Part shown: piece by piece, positions 24,834 through 33,572 of the stretch
Position numbering within the stretch: the first letter of the stretch is position 1
Layout of the letters: every line of letters begins with the position of its first letter
Assembly (NCBI GenBank): GCA_050744085.1
Contig: JBOGGU010000092.1
Coordinates: 32,253 to 96,252 of the forward strand
Origin: JAVKSL01 sp050744085
GTDB lineage: Bacteria; Actinomycetota; Acidimicrobiia; Acidimicrobiales; JAJPHD01
Direction of reading: 5' to 3'
DNA: 64,000 bases
Made by a program: the position numbers and the translations under genes
The notes under the pieces: generated by a model
What the model was told of the DNA's origin: nothing
The model's database searches: none
Seen by the model: the letters and a program-made list of their open reading frames with translations, nothing else

Positions 24834-27362
24834 CTAGGAGCGTTCCTCCGCTCCCAATCCCCTCGGTGCCCAGCGGGCGATGCCGAGCAATGTCGCCATG
24901 GCCTTGCTGGTCGCACCGGCGTCCAGCAGGTTGATCAATTCTTGGCGAAGCTCCATGGGGATGTTCGCCATCCCGCCGACGAGTTGGCGCCCCACTCCGT
25001 CGGGCACCGGATGGGCGAAGACGCTGTCCCCGACCTCCAGCACGCTTGACCCCCGACGCTCGGTCACGGCGACGGCCTCGCCGGTGCGGCCGTCGCGCAA
25101 GTCGAGCCCTTCGCCCGGCCGGACCGCCACCACCTCGTAAAGGGAGGCACGCGCGGATGCCCACTGCGCCACCAGGTCGGCCTCGTCGTCGGGGAGGAGG
25201 CTGGATCGCTGGCGCAGGAATCCCTGGATGGCACCGTCCTCGAAGAGGACCAGCGAGGCGGCGACGTCGTAGTCCACCATCCGCAGCGCGTCGTTCAAGT
25301 CTCGCCCCTCCGCGGTCATGGTGAGCACCGCGTGGAGGATGTCGAGGTCGGGCCCCACCCGCTCCGCCCACCACGTGAGCTTCTCCCAGATCCAGGCCAC
25401 CCGCTCGGGAAGTGGGAGGTGTGGCTGAACAAGTGGGGCGTCGAGGCAGCAGCGCTTGAACTTGCGTCCCGAGCCGCAGGGACAGGGGTCGTTGCGCCTG
25501 GCTTCCGGCCTGCCGGCCACGGCCGGGGCATAGCGGCGCAGCATCCCTTTGCGGCCCGAGTCCTCGTCTTCCCCGCGACGCTCCAGATATCGTAGCGCTT
25601 GGCGGGCCTCGCCGCGGTCGGACGCGTACCAAGCCGCATCTTCCAGCAGCCCGGGGTGTGTCGGGTCCGCCCGCAAGCCCACCTGCAGGCACTCCTCGGC
25701 CCGCTGCAGGTCACCGCAACGGCTAGCAACCAGCGACTCGACCCACGCAAGGTCTGCCTCGGCCCGACTGCCCGCCAGCGCCCTCAGCCTGGCGAGGAAC
25801 GACAGAGTTGTCTCGGGCGCGTCACCCATCGCGTGGGCGAACGCCTCGGCAAGATCCGACTCGCCCAGGGCAGCGCCGATTGCCCTGGATCCTGCGCGGT
25901 CGAGCTTGTCGGGCTGCTCCGTGAACTGCATGCACGCCCTGGAGCAAAGCATCAGGGCTTCGCCTTTGTCGTCGTCCAGGTCGTGCAGGACCGACACTCG
26001 GGCCGCCCTGTGAAGCCGGTGGAAGAGCTCCCAGTCGGTGCCCGCTGGCGCCGAGTACCGGTCGACCACCTCGAACCCTGCTGCCTCGAACACGGTGCTG
26101 AGCGGGGCCAACGTACCGGCCACCAGCCCCGGTGAGTCAGCCGCCAGCTGATTGAGCAGCATCTCCACCGGGACGGGGAGCGTGTGGTCCGGGCTGAAGC
26201 CGTCGAAGCTGGCTCGGAGCTGGGCGCACAGGGGGTCAGTGATCGGCTCGATCACAGGGCTCGGGCCGAGGGCCATGACGTCGAGCTCCCCTTGCACGCC
26301 CAGGATGTCGTCGTCCGTCGAGCTCAGGCGGAACCCGATCAGCTCGCCCGCCGCTGCACCGTCCAGCCAGCCCGCTGGACCGCGCAGCACGGGGCCCTGG
26401 GGGGCTCCGGTGTCCAAGCTCTTCGCGTCCAGGGCCTCAGCGTGCGGGTCCATGTCGAAGGTCGCTTCCTCCTCACCGCCTCCCAGGTGGATGTGGTCAC
26501 CACAGCACAGCAGCGCCAGCAGGGGCGCCAAGTCCGTCCCCAGGGCCAGCTCCTCCGTGGCTGCCTCGTCGCCGCTAAGGCGGTGGGTCAGGACAGTGGC
26601 GCCCAGCAGCGCGGTGACCGATGCCAGGCGGTCCTGGGCCAGCTCGGCGACCAGCGGCTCGGTGGCCAGGAGAGCGAAGTCCTCCGTCTCACCGTCGAGG
26701 TGCCCAGCCAGCTCCTCGGCCGACATCGGGCCGCGCTCGGCCAGGATGTCGAGCACCTCCCCGAGGGGCCAGCCCACGTCCAGGTCGTCGTCATCGAAGT
26801 CCAGGTCGTCGTCATCGAGGTCCAGGTCGTCGTCGCCATCGAAGTCCGGGTCGTCGTCGCCATCGAAGTCCGGGCCGTCGTCGAAGTCCAGGTCGTCAAC
26901 GCCGGAGTCGCCGAGCCCCCCCGGCAGCTGTCCGTCCCAGGACCCTGGAAGGGCGTCGAGAGCGCTCACGTAGCCAGCCAGGTCGAACGGCTCGTGGTCG
27001 TGGAGCACCTGCCAGAGCCCACCCGAGACCGCCGACATGAGCATGTGGAGCACCTCGTGGCGCTCGACCTCAGCCGCGGCCAGACGCTGGGCGGCCTGCC
27101 ACGCCTCAGGCGGGGCCCCGTCCAAGATCTGGTTGGAGATCACCTCGTGCATGGTGAGGTGCAGCTGCGGGCTCACCGTCTGCTCGCCCACCAGGATCCG
27201 TGACCTGCCTTGGTCGATCGCTGCCGACAGCTCGGGGTGCTCCGCGTGTATCAGGACGGTCCTGTCGTCCGCGTTGTCCGGGTTCAGGCCGTCGAGCTCG
27301 ATGCCATCGAAGGTCCCTGAGCGCTCGGGGAAGAGCCACTCACGCCGGTCCATGGTTGGCAT
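24834..27362 (-). CDS. large SEC-C-motif protein with Asp-rich repeat
   Basis: An 842-residue cytosolic protein. A SEC-C zinc motif, RRNDPCPCGSGRKFKRCC, lies at about residues 620-640, as in SecA C-termini and many stand-alone proteins. Before it a helical region (about 480-600) resembles tetratricopeptide repeats (LASRCGDLQRAEECLQVGLR, DPTHPGLLEDAAWYASDRGE). An acidic repeat of D-F-D-G-D-D-D units spans about 152-192. The early segment HLTMHEVISNQILDG with HEVLHMLMSAVSGGLW resembles the DUF1841 family. A role in protein quality control is a guess. Start could also be ATG 27353. Confidence 0.75.
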   Translation of the reverse strand: MPTMDRREWLFPERSGTFDGIELDGLNPDNADDRTVLIHAEHPELSAAIDQGRSRILVGEQTVSPQLHLTMHEVISNQILDGAPPEAWQAAQRLAAAEVERHEVLHMLMSAVSGGLWQVLHDHEPFDLAGYVSALDALPGSWDGQLPGGLGDSGVDDLDFDDGPDFDGDDDPDFDGDDDLDLDDDDLDFDDDDLDVGWPLGEVLDILAERGPMSAEELAGHLDGETEDFALLATEPLVAELAQDRLASVTALLGATVLTHRLSGDEAATEELALGTDLAPLLALLCCGDHIHLGGGEEEATFDMDPHAEALDAKSLDTGAPQGPVLRGPAGWLDGAAAGELIGFRLSSTDDDILGVQGELDVMALGPSPVIEPITDPLCAQLRASFDGFSPDHTLPVPVEMLLNQLAADSPGLVAGTLAPLSTVFEAAGFEVVDRYSAPAGTDWELFHRLHRAARVSVLHDLDDDKGEALMLCSRACMQFTEQPDKLDRAGSRAIGAALGESDLAEAFAHAMGDAPETTLSFLARLRALAGSRAEADLAWVESLVASRCGDLQRAEECLQVGLRADPTHPGLLEDAAWYASDRGEARQALRYLERRGEDEDSGRKGMLRRYAPAVAGRPEARRNDPCPCGSGRKFKRCCLDAPLVQPHLPLPERVAWIWEKLTWWAERVGPDLDILHAVLTMTAEGRDLNDALRMVDYDVAASLVLFEDGAIQGFLRQRSSLLPDDEADLVAQWASARASLYEVVAVRPGEGLDLRDGRTGEAVAVTERRGSSVLEVGDSVFAHPVPDGVGRQLVGGMANIPMELRQELINLLDAGATSKAMATLLGIARWAPRGLGAEERS
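26785..26905 (-). repeat. acidic codon repeat in the SEC-C gene
   Basis: Repeated 12-24-bp units rich in GAC/GAT codons encode alternating D-D-D-L-D-F and D-G-D-D-D-P-D-F. They preserve frame and form an acidic, probably disordered linker. Confidence 0.7.
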
Positions 27363-27459
27363 CGTATCGCCCCAACGTCCACCGGTTGGAGTACGTCAGG
27401 GCGGCGGCGCGTTCCGGAGTGGGCCCGGCAAGGGAACTGGCCCGGTCAGCTCCCGTGCT

Positions 27460-27545
27460 CCCCGTGCCCAGAGTGCCCCGGTGCCCCCCGTCCCCAGAGT
27501 GCCCCGGTGCCCCCCGGTGCCCCGAGTGCCCCCCGGTGCCCCCGG
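27460..27545. repeat. GTGCCCC-type low-complexity tandem repeat
   Basis: About 85 bp of irregular GTGCCCCCCGG and AGTGCCCCGG units directly after the stop of the SDR gene. The units vary, so it looks like slippage-generated sequence. It may form G-rich structure on the minus strand. Confidence 0.7.
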
Positions 27546-28523
27546 TCAGCTGTTGCGGCCCCGGTGTCCCCGGTGTTCTCGAAAGTGGCGGTCCAGCTCG
27601 TTGGCGTAGCGCAAGCCCAGCTCGGCGCCGTGGTCTGCGAGCCAGGCCGACAGGGAAGTCACAGCTGTGGCGGGGCCCTGGGTGTCCGCCAACCCTGCGG
27701 CCATGGCCCGATACTCGTCCCTGGTCAGCACCACGTCGCGCAGTGCCATGCCGAGCAGGCCCGATAGCACGGGCACGGTCGAGCCGGGAACGTGCACGAT
27801 GCGTGCGCGGCTCCCCACGGCGTCTCGGATGGAGCCGACCAGGTCTGTGAACGTGGGGCGTTCGGGGCCTACTGCGTCGATCAGCGTGTCCTGCCGGGAG
27901 CTGCCCTGCTCGACGCAGATGCGGGCGAGGTCGTCGACATGGACGGCCCGGATCCGGTACTCGCCACGGCCTCCGACCGCGAAAACCGGCAGGCGGCGCA
28001 GCAGCCAGGCGATGTTGTTGAGCAACACCCCGTCTGCTCCGAAGAGGATCGCAGGGCGGACGATGGCGTAGGACAGCCCCGTCTCGGCAAGGGCTCGCTC
28101 CACGACGGCCTTTCCCTTGAAGTAGGCGAAGGGCGAGTCGATGCTCGGATGAGTGATGCTGACGTGCACGATCCGGCGGATCCCCGCTCGCCGTGCTGCG
28201 TAGAACAGGGCCCGTGAGTTGGCCACTGCCTGTTCGTGGGTGGTGCGATCGTGGGCGAAGCGCACCCAGTAGGTGTTGTACAAGGTGCTGGCGCCTTCCA
28301 GGGACTCCACCAGCCCGATCGGGTCGTCGAAATCGAGGGAGCGGACCTCGATGGCCGAGCCGGCTGGTGCCCTGCCGGGGTGCCCGGTGATGGTCCTTAC
28401 GCGGCGGCCGGATGCGATCAGGCCCCGGGCGATGGCGCCACCCGAGTAGCTGTAGGCGCCCGTGACAACGTCGAGGCCCGTATCGGCGCTCGCTGAAGGG
28501 GCTTGACCGGTGGTCGCGTTCAT
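27546..28523 (-). CDS. NAD(P)-binding atypical SDR / NmrA-like protein
   Basis: A 325-residue extended/atypical SDR. The dinucleotide motif is VVTGAYSYSGGAIARGLI, with an Arg-rich second strand VRTITGHPGR suggesting NADP. Further on are RRIVHVSITHPSIDSPFAYF, KGKAVVERALAETGLSYAIV and RPAILFGADGVLLNN, typical of NAD-dependent epimerase-like NmrA proteins. The gene's ATGA overlaps the stop of the upstream TetR gene, so the pair is a self-regulated operon. Substrate unknown; relatives act as oxidoreductases or complex I assembly-like proteins. Confidence 0.85.
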   Translation of the reverse strand: MNATTGQAPSASADTGLDVVTGAYSYSGGAIARGLIASGRRVRTITGHPGRAPAGSAIEVRSLDFDDPIGLVESLEGASTLYNTYWVRFAHDRTTHEQAVANSRALFYAARRAGIRRIVHVSITHPSIDSPFAYFKGKAVVERALAETGLSYAIVRPAILFGADGVLLNNIAWLLRRLPVFAVGGRGEYRIRAVHVDDLARICVEQGSSRQDTLIDAVGPERPTFTDLVGSIRDAVGSRARIVHVPGSTVPVLSGLLGMALRDVVLTRDEYRAMAAGLADTQGPATAVTSLSAWLADHGAELGLRYANELDRHFREHRGHRGRNS

Positions 28524-29200
28524 TGATCTGTTGCCCCTTGCTTTCCGGCGGCCGCCGTTGCCCCGGCCCCCGGCGCCGCCACACCTCCCAGGAGGGTGGC
28601 CAGCTGCTTGGCGCGCTCGAATAGGGCCAACGCCGGGCGCCGGTTTCCGTCCAGGTGGGTGAGCAGCTCCAGGCCGACGTAGAGTGCCACGACGCCGTGG
28701 GCCAGCTCGTTCGACGGGATGATCGAAGCCGCACCGGTGGTCCCGACCGCGGCCTCGATGGCTTGGCGGGCGAAGGTTGTCCAGGGGGCGATGCGGCTTG
28801 CCACCTCGGCCCCAAGGCCCGGTGTGCTGGAGGCGCCCGCGATCACCTCCACGAGCACGGTCACATAGCCCGCGTCCAGATCCTCACGGAAGATCCCAGC
28901 GGCCACCTCGACCAGCTCGGCTGGTGACGCCACTGCCTGGAGGGCAGCGCTGTAGCGCTCCAGGCGAGCGGCGCTCACGGCGTCGAGGGCCGCCAAGAGC
29001 AGGTTCGAGACTGATCCGAAGTGGTAGAAGACGAGCGCCTGGTTGGCCCCAGCCCTCCCGGCGATCACCCGGGCGCTGGCCCCGGCGAAGCCCACCGACT
29101 TCAGGGTCTCGATGGCCGCTTCGATCAGGGCGGCTCTGGTCGCAGTTGACCTCCGATCTTCCCCGGTCAGGAGTTGGCTGGACACACCAGGTTTGGCCAT
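28520..29200 (-). CDS. TetR-family regulator of the SDR gene
   Basis: A 226-residue TetR regulator. The HTH reads RAALIEAAIETLKSVGFAGA, then ARVIAGRAGANQALVFYHFG. The ligand-binding half (about 75-200) is Ala/Val-rich, and the C-terminus is a low-complexity GAGATAAAG tail. A palindromic operator lies 26 bp upstream, so autoregulation is likely. It overlaps the SDR gene by 4 bp. Confidence 0.9.
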   Translation of the reverse strand: MAKPGVSSQLLTGEDRRSTATRAALIEAAIETLKSVGFAGASARVIAGRAGANQALVFYHFGSVSNLLLAALDAVSAARLERYSAALQAVASPAELVEVAAGIFREDLDAGYVTVLVEVIAGASSTPGLGAEVASRIAPWTTFARQAIEAAVGTTGAASIIPSNELAHGVVALYVGLELLTHLDGNRRPALALFERAKQLATLLGGVAAPGAGATAAAGKQGATDQ

Positions 29201-29225
29201 TCTCGGGCCTCTCTAAGCGAACGTA

Positions 29226-29241
29226 TTGAGCTATCGCTCAA
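29226..29241. promoter_or_regulatory. TetR operator palindrome TTGAGC-N4-GCTCAA
   Basis: Perfect 6-bp half sites separated by TATC, between the TetR start (29200) and the end of the PurD-like gene. The form TTGAGCnnnnGCTCAA is a common TetR-family operator. Its position fits autorepression. Confidence 0.7.
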
Positions 29242-29243
29242 AA

Positions 29244-30575
29244 CTATAGCACGGTTTGCGGGGGGCTGCGCTCGCCGGGGAAGATCCCGATGTCGGAGCG
29301 CCACTCCAGGTCACCGCTGACCCCGGCGGTGATGGCGCCAGCTACCACGGACCGGGCCTTCGCCAAGGTGTCGCCGGTTGCCACGATTGCGACGGCCCTC
29401 GAAGTGCCGATGGTCTCGTACGACCCGGGCCCGCGTTCGACCGCGGCGGAGAGCAGCACGTCTGCTCCGTTGGAGCGGACTCGCTCGGCGTCGATCGAGA
29501 AGCGGTGACCGGCGCTGGTTCCCAGCGCATACTCTGGTGCGACAAGGTATGTCACGACCGAGGCACGGTCCGCCATCGGGATCATGCCGTCCGACAGTGA
29601 CCCCTCAGCCATTGCGACGAGCGCCTCGGTCCAGTTGCCCTCCAGGAGCGACATGATGTTGATCCCCTCGGGGTCCCCGAACCGCGCATTGAACTCGATC
29701 ACCCGTACGCCGCCAGGGTCGGCGAAGAAGCCAGCGTTGAGGCAGCCGGAGAAGGGCCTCTTGGCGTCCGCCAGGTAGGCGATCACCTCTCGGACGATCC
29801 CGCAGGCAGCGTCGTAGGCCTGGCGGCTGAGGAAGGGCAGGAGGCCGCCTGGCAGCGCGCACGACCCCATCCCCCCAGTTCCCGGCCCCCTGTCCCCCTC
29901 GAAACGGTAAGGGTAATCGTAGGTTGCGGGCGGAAAGACGATCGTCCTGCCGTCGGTCATGGCCTGGATGGTGAACTCAGGCGCCGAGATGCGCTCTTCG
30001 ATCGAGACCGCTCCACCGTGGCGCTTGGACTCGATGATCTCCAGTGCGTACTCGGCCGCCTCGCCGTTGTCCGCCAGGTGCGGCCCGACGACCTTGACCC
30101 CCTTCCCGCCCGTCAACCCGAGCGGTTTGACCACGACAGGGCCGTGCTCTCCGATATCCGAGATGGCCAGCGCCACCTCGCTCGGCGTGCGGGCGACGGC
30201 ATGAGCCGGGTTGGCGCCGGGGGCGATCTGGTCCACGACCTGCCGGCCAAAAGCCTTGTTCCACTCGATCTCGGCACCGGCCCTGGTCGGCCCGACCGTT
30301 GGGATGCCGGCTTCCAGGAGGTGGTCGACCACGCCAGCGGCAAGGGGGTCGTCACTGCTGACGAGGGCCAGGTCGATGGAGTGGTCCGTTGCATACCCTG
30401 CAATCGTCTTGCCGTCACAGACGTCCCCGACGTGAATGCCTCCGCCTGACTGCTTCGCAAGGTCGCAGAGCGTCGGGTTCAGGTGCCCCATGAACGCGTG
30501 CAGGATGGAGGCCTCGGCCATCCGTGTCCCCAGGGCCGCTTCCCGTCCACCGTTCCCCACGACCAGGCTCTTCAT
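29244..30575 (-). CDS. PurD-like ATP-grasp ligase (phosphoribosylamine-glycine ligase family)
   Basis: A 443-residue ATP-grasp enzyme from ATG 30575 (MKSLVVGNGGREAALGTRMA). ATP-grasp motifs VVVKPLGLTGGKGVKVVG and EFTIQAMTDGRTIVFPPATY are present, with RGPGTGGMGSCALPG and VRVIEFNARFGDPEGINIM, all PurD signatures. PurD forms glycinamide ribonucleotide in purine synthesis. The sequence is diverged from ordinary actinobacterial PurD (HLNPTLCDLAKQSGGGIHVG is atypical) and no other pur gene is nearby. It may be a second, transferred copy. The upstream VOC frame runs into this one without a stop. Confidence 0.82.
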   Translation of the reverse strand: MKSLVVGNGGREAALGTRMAEASILHAFMGHLNPTLCDLAKQSGGGIHVGDVCDGKTIAGYATDHSIDLALVSSDDPLAAGVVDHLLEAGIPTVGPTRAGAEIEWNKAFGRQVVDQIAPGANPAHAVARTPSEVALAISDIGEHGPVVVKPLGLTGGKGVKVVGPHLADNGEAAEYALEIIESKRHGGAVSIEERISAPEFTIQAMTDGRTIVFPPATYDYPYRFEGDRGPGTGGMGSCALPGGLLPFLSRQAYDAACGIVREVIAYLADAKRPFSGCLNAGFFADPGGVRVIEFNARFGDPEGINIMSLLEGNWTEALVAMAEGSLSDGMIPMADRASVVTYLVAPEYALGTSAGHRFSIDAERVRSNGADVLLSAAVERGPGSYETIGTSRAVAIVATGDTLAKARSVVAGAITAGVSGDLEWRSDIGIFPGERSPPQTVL

Positions 30576-30710
30576 CGCCTCACCGTAGGTACGCCTTGCC
30601 TGTCGGGTCAAGCAGGCGCTGCGGCGGGCCACATCCTGAGCGGGCCGGGCTCGGTCGACGGCAGGACAGACCGCCGACCTGAGCCGCCGGCGGCCAGGGG
30701 CGTCAGCTCG

Positions 30711-31342
30711 CTGGGTCATTGCGGGCATGGCTTCGTTGGGGGCAACCAGCTTGAAGGCGGCGCCGGTCGGGTCGGTGGCCTCGGCCAGGCGACCGTAGGG
30801 GGTATCCTCGGCCGCCTGGACGATCGAGCCGCCGAGCTCGACAATCCTGGCCAGGGTGGCGTGGGCGTCGTCCACGCCGAAGTAGACCATCCAGCGGGCC
30901 TTGGTACCTTCGGGGAGGAAGCCCGACGCATCCATGATCCCGGCCAGCCACGCAGCACCGTCGACCATGGTGGTGTAGCGGAACTCCGGGGTGTCGCTCG
31001 CCACGTGCGTCTCCCAGTGGAACACGTCACGGTAGAACCCGACCGCGCCCTCGTAGTCCCTGGTGTGCAGCTCGAACCCCGTCTCGACGGTCTTGCGGGC
31101 ATCGTCGGTGGCCAGGTAGATGGACCACACGTCTGGGTAGGTGGCCTCGAGCCCCTTACCCATGATGCCGGCGACCGGGATGCCGTCCTTGGTGAAACCA
31201 TGTAGCCACCGAATCGGGGGTCTGGCCCCTCGGTGCCCCAGCCAAACAGCTGGCGGTAGAACTCCCTGCTCAGCTCTGCGTCGGAGGTCATCAGGTCGAC
31301 GCAGCAGGGCGCACCGGCGGGCGCGGTCTCACGTTTGGGCAT
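30711..31342 (-). pseudogene. two-domain VOC/glyoxalase-family protein with frameshift
   Basis: Starts at ATG 31342 (MPKRETAPAGAPCCVDLMTS, then REFYRQLFGWGTEGPDPRFG), the first VOC half. After GGYMV near 31180-31200 the frame must shift by one missing base to continue as FTKDGIPVAGIMGKGLEATY, SIYLATDDARKTVE and GAVGFYRDVFHWETHVASDT, ending about FKLVAPNEAMPAM. Two paired beta-alpha-beta-beta-beta units suggest a CFP-30B-like glyoxalase/bleomycin-resistance protein. The 3' end is uncertain because the frame remains open into the PurD-like gene. Confidence 0.75.
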
Positions 31343-31683
31343 TGCTGGCTCCTTACTTGGTCGTTGGGGAATTCGGACGAGTCGACGAGCATCCACCGGC
31401 GGCGTCGATCATGGAGCGCCGCCCCCAGGCGACCCCCGAGGGCGGCCCCGATGAGGAAGGCGGCCAGGGCGACCAGGGAGGCAGCTATCGACAGGCCCTT
31501 GGCCCCCACCAGCGCGAACCCCAAGAAGACCACGTTGTCGGTCATGTTGGCCACGAACACCCGGCCAATGGCGAGGTAGCTGATGGCGTCGACCAGGCCG
31601 GTGGCCGCGGTCAGGGCCACCAGCACCACCAACAGCCCGCGATCGGAGGCCTTCGCCGCCGGGGGGACCACGGGGCTGGTCAC
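31291..31683 (-). pseudogene. DUF1275 (YoaK-like) membrane protein, C-terminally truncated
   Basis: The first ~95 residues match the DUF1275 family: DRGLLVVLVALTAATGLVDA, ISYLAIGRVFVANMTDNVVF and LVALAAFLIGAALGGRLGAA. The family is normally about 220-240 residues with six helices. Here homology stops after RLGAALHDRRRRW near 31395 and the frame ends in unrelated residues overlapping the VOC start by 52 bp. A deletion joined it to the VOC gene's upstream region. Confidence 0.75.
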
Positions 31684-31735
31684 TGGCGGCCCTATCGCCC
31701 CAGAACACGACCTGCGGGGCCGGCATGGCCGGTGC

Positions 31736-32335
31736 TCACCATAGGCCGGGGACCAGGCGGGCGCGAGTAGCGGCGAAGCGTCGGTAGGGCTCGCCGATGC
31801 CCTTCAGCAGGGCTCGTTCCTCCAAGTGGATGCGGACCACCAGCCCGGCGGTGGGCAGCACCGCGAGGACCGCCAGGGAGGCCCAGGTTCCCAGTGCCAG
31901 CCCGATGCCCAGCAAGGTGAGAATCAGCCCCGTGTACGACGGGTGCCGCACCCATCGGTAGGGCCCGGCCTCGACTATTCCCTGGCCGGGGTGCACCCGG
32001 ACGTCGACGGTGAACAGTCGCCCGAGCAGGGCGACCGACCACTGGCGGATGGCGACGCCGGCGACCATGAGCACCAGTCCGGCCACGAAGATCGGCCAGC
32101 GCCCGTCGGGGATCGCCGCGGCGTGCAGGTTCACGGCCAGCACGAAGGCCCCGGTCAGCCCGGCGGCTGCTGTCACGAACACCACGGCCAGGCTGCCCTG
32201 ATCGGCCCGGGACCCCTCCCGGTTCAGGCGGCTCCTCAGGCGGATGCGCCATTCCAGCAGGCCGAAGGTGCCCAGGACCACGTAGAAGGCGACCTTGGCC
32301 ACCGGGTGGGTGTAGGGCAGAGGTGTCACCATCAC
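31736..32335 (-). CDS. isoprenylcysteine carboxyl methyltransferase-like membrane protein
   Basis: A 199-residue integral membrane protein of the ICMT/phospholipid methyltransferase superfamily. Four to five helices, then the conserved SAM-site region GIVEAGPYRWVRHPSYTGLI and a C-terminal LEERALLKGIGEPYRRF ahead of the R-L-V-P-G-L-W end. Bacterial members methylate unknown carboxyl or lipid substrates. It is transcribed toward the DUF1275 remnant. Confidence 0.82.
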   Translation of the reverse strand: MMVTPLPYTHPVAKVAFYVVLGTFGLLEWRIRLRSRLNREGSRADQGSLAVVFVTAAAGLTGAFVLAVNLHAAAIPDGRWPIFVAGLVLMVAGVAIRQWSVALLGRLFTVDVRVHPGQGIVEAGPYRWVRHPSYTGLILTLLGIGLALGTWASLAVLAVLPTAGLVVRIHLEERALLKGIGEPYRRFAATRARLVPGLW

Positions 32336-32472
32336 AAGTCTGCCACCGGATCCCGCCGAGCGCCTGGCCCAAGCCGCAGCCCGCCTGGCCCTGGACTGCT
32401 AACGGCCTCGCATACTGTGGGACCGTGAGCGTTCACGCGGCTGGTGTTGGACCCGGGGAAGCTTACCGTCCC

Positions 32473-32847
32473 ATGACCGTCACCGACCTTGCGAGGTGGA
32501 TGGCCACCCTTCCCGATGATCGGGACCGCTGGCGGGCGTTCTTCGAGTTCCTGGACGAGTACGACGGTGAGCCGCCCGAGGGGCGCGGCCGCCTCTTGGC
32601 GGGCACCCCACCGCTGCTGAACGACCTTCGCTGGGATACATGCGTGGCGGCGCTGGCTGAGCACCTCTCGCTGAGGGACGGCCTGCAGCCCCCGGGGTGG
32701 GTTCGAGACGCCGGTCGCGCCCTGGACAGGTTCTGGTTCCCGGCGCACACCACGCCAGCCACCCGGGCGGAGGCTTACGTAACCTCCCCGGCGTCATTCG
32801 CATGCCGGGGGATCTTCATCGAGCGCCACGACCTCGCCCGAGCGTGA
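32473..32847 (+). CDS. antitoxin-like partner of DUF6036 nucleotidyltransferase
   Basis: A 124-residue mostly helical protein, MTVTDLARWMATLPDDRDRW then FFEFLDEYDGEPPEGRGRLL and CVAALAEHLSLRDGLQPPGW. Its stop overlaps the next start (GTGA), the usual layout for toxin-antitoxin pairs. No DNA-binding motif is clear. Proteins of this shape commonly precede DUF6036 genes, which suggests an antitoxin or partner role. A GTG at 32425 is an alternative start. Confidence 0.65.
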   Translation: MTVTDLARWMATLPDDRDRWRAFFEFLDEYDGEPPEGRGRLLAGTPPLLNDLRWDTCVAALAEHLSLRDGLQPPGWVRDAGRALDRFWFPAHTTPATRAEAYVTSPASFACRGIFIERHDLARA

Positions 32848-33419
32848 GCCCTGACCGCTTCCTCGACCGGGCGATGATCGAGAGGGCGTTCGCTTCGCTG
32901 GCTGTCCGCCTGCAGCGCCGAAACCTGACCTGTCGGGTTTACCTGTTCGGTGGCGGGGCCATGGTCATGGCCTTCGAGGGCCGTCCGGCCACCCGGGACC
33001 TCGATGCCCGTTACACATCGACCAGCGCCGTTCAGGAGGAGGTCTCTGCCGTGGCTGAGGAGATGGGCATGCCCCGGTCGTGGTTGAACGAGCAAGGAGT
33101 GGTGTACCTGCCGCAACTAGATGACCCCGCTCCGTTCGCGGTCTTCGACCATCCCAACCTGACGGTCACCAGGGCGTCTGACCGGCACCTGCTGGCGATG
33201 AAGGCGGGGGCTGCCAGGGCGATCCAGGACGAGGACGACATTGTCGCGCTCATGGGTCGGTTGGGGATCACCTCGGTTGAAGGGGTCGTGGAAGTGCACG
33301 ACGAGGTCTTCCCCGACGAACCGCTCCCACCGCGGGCACTCGACCTCCTCGGGCAAATCGTGTCGGAGCGGTGGGGGAGTGAGGCTGGCTGCGACCTAGG
33401 CAAGTTACCGGGACGATAA
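32844..33419 (+). CDS. DUF6036-family nucleotidyltransferase (putative toxin)
   Basis: A 191-residue protein with a minimal nucleotidyltransferase fold. YLFGGGAMVMAFEGRPATRD carries the G-G helix-2 signature, followed by the D-x-D acid pair in RDLDARYT. Later segments DRHLLAMKAGAARAIQDEDD and IVALMGRLGITSVEGVVEV match DUF6036/AbiEii-like proteins. Such enzymes transfer nucleotides to tRNA or proteins in MenT/AbiE toxins; activity here is inferred. It ends 14 bp before tRNA-Gly. Confidence 0.75.
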   Translation: MSPDRFLDRAMIERAFASLAVRLQRRNLTCRVYLFGGGAMVMAFEGRPATRDLDARYTSTSAVQEEVSAVAEEMGMPRSWLNEQGVVYLPQLDDPAPFAVFDHPNLTVTRASDRHLLAMKAGAARAIQDEDDIVALMGRLGITSVEGVVEVHDEVFPDEPLPPRALDLLGQIVSERWGSEAGCDLGKLPGR

Positions 33420-33433
33420 CGTATAACTCTGAC

Positions 33434-33504
33434 GCGGGCGTAGTTCAGCGGCAGAACATCAGCTTCCCAAGCTGAGAACGCGGGTTCGATTCCCGTCGCC
33501 CGCT
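33434..33504 (+). tRNA. tRNA-Gly (anticodon CCC)
   Basis: A 71-nt cloverleaf: acceptor GCGGGCG pairs with CGCCCGC, anticodon stem TCAGC/GCTGA with loop TTCCCAA giving CCC, and T-arm GGGTTCGATTCCC. CCA is not encoded. A degraded tyrosine integrase lies just downstream, so this tRNA probably served as an attachment site. Confidence 0.95.
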
Positions 33505-33572
33505 CTCATATAGTGCTGGTCAGGTGCCCTTTTCGGAGGGCGTCTCTTCGCGCCCGGGCTGCGGCGTGCGCG

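Noticed and set aside
23887..25692. A 601-codon minus frame across the second flavoprotein and the SEC-C gene
   Set aside because: Low-complexity Arg/Gly composition, crosses two real genes in another frame. Shadow.
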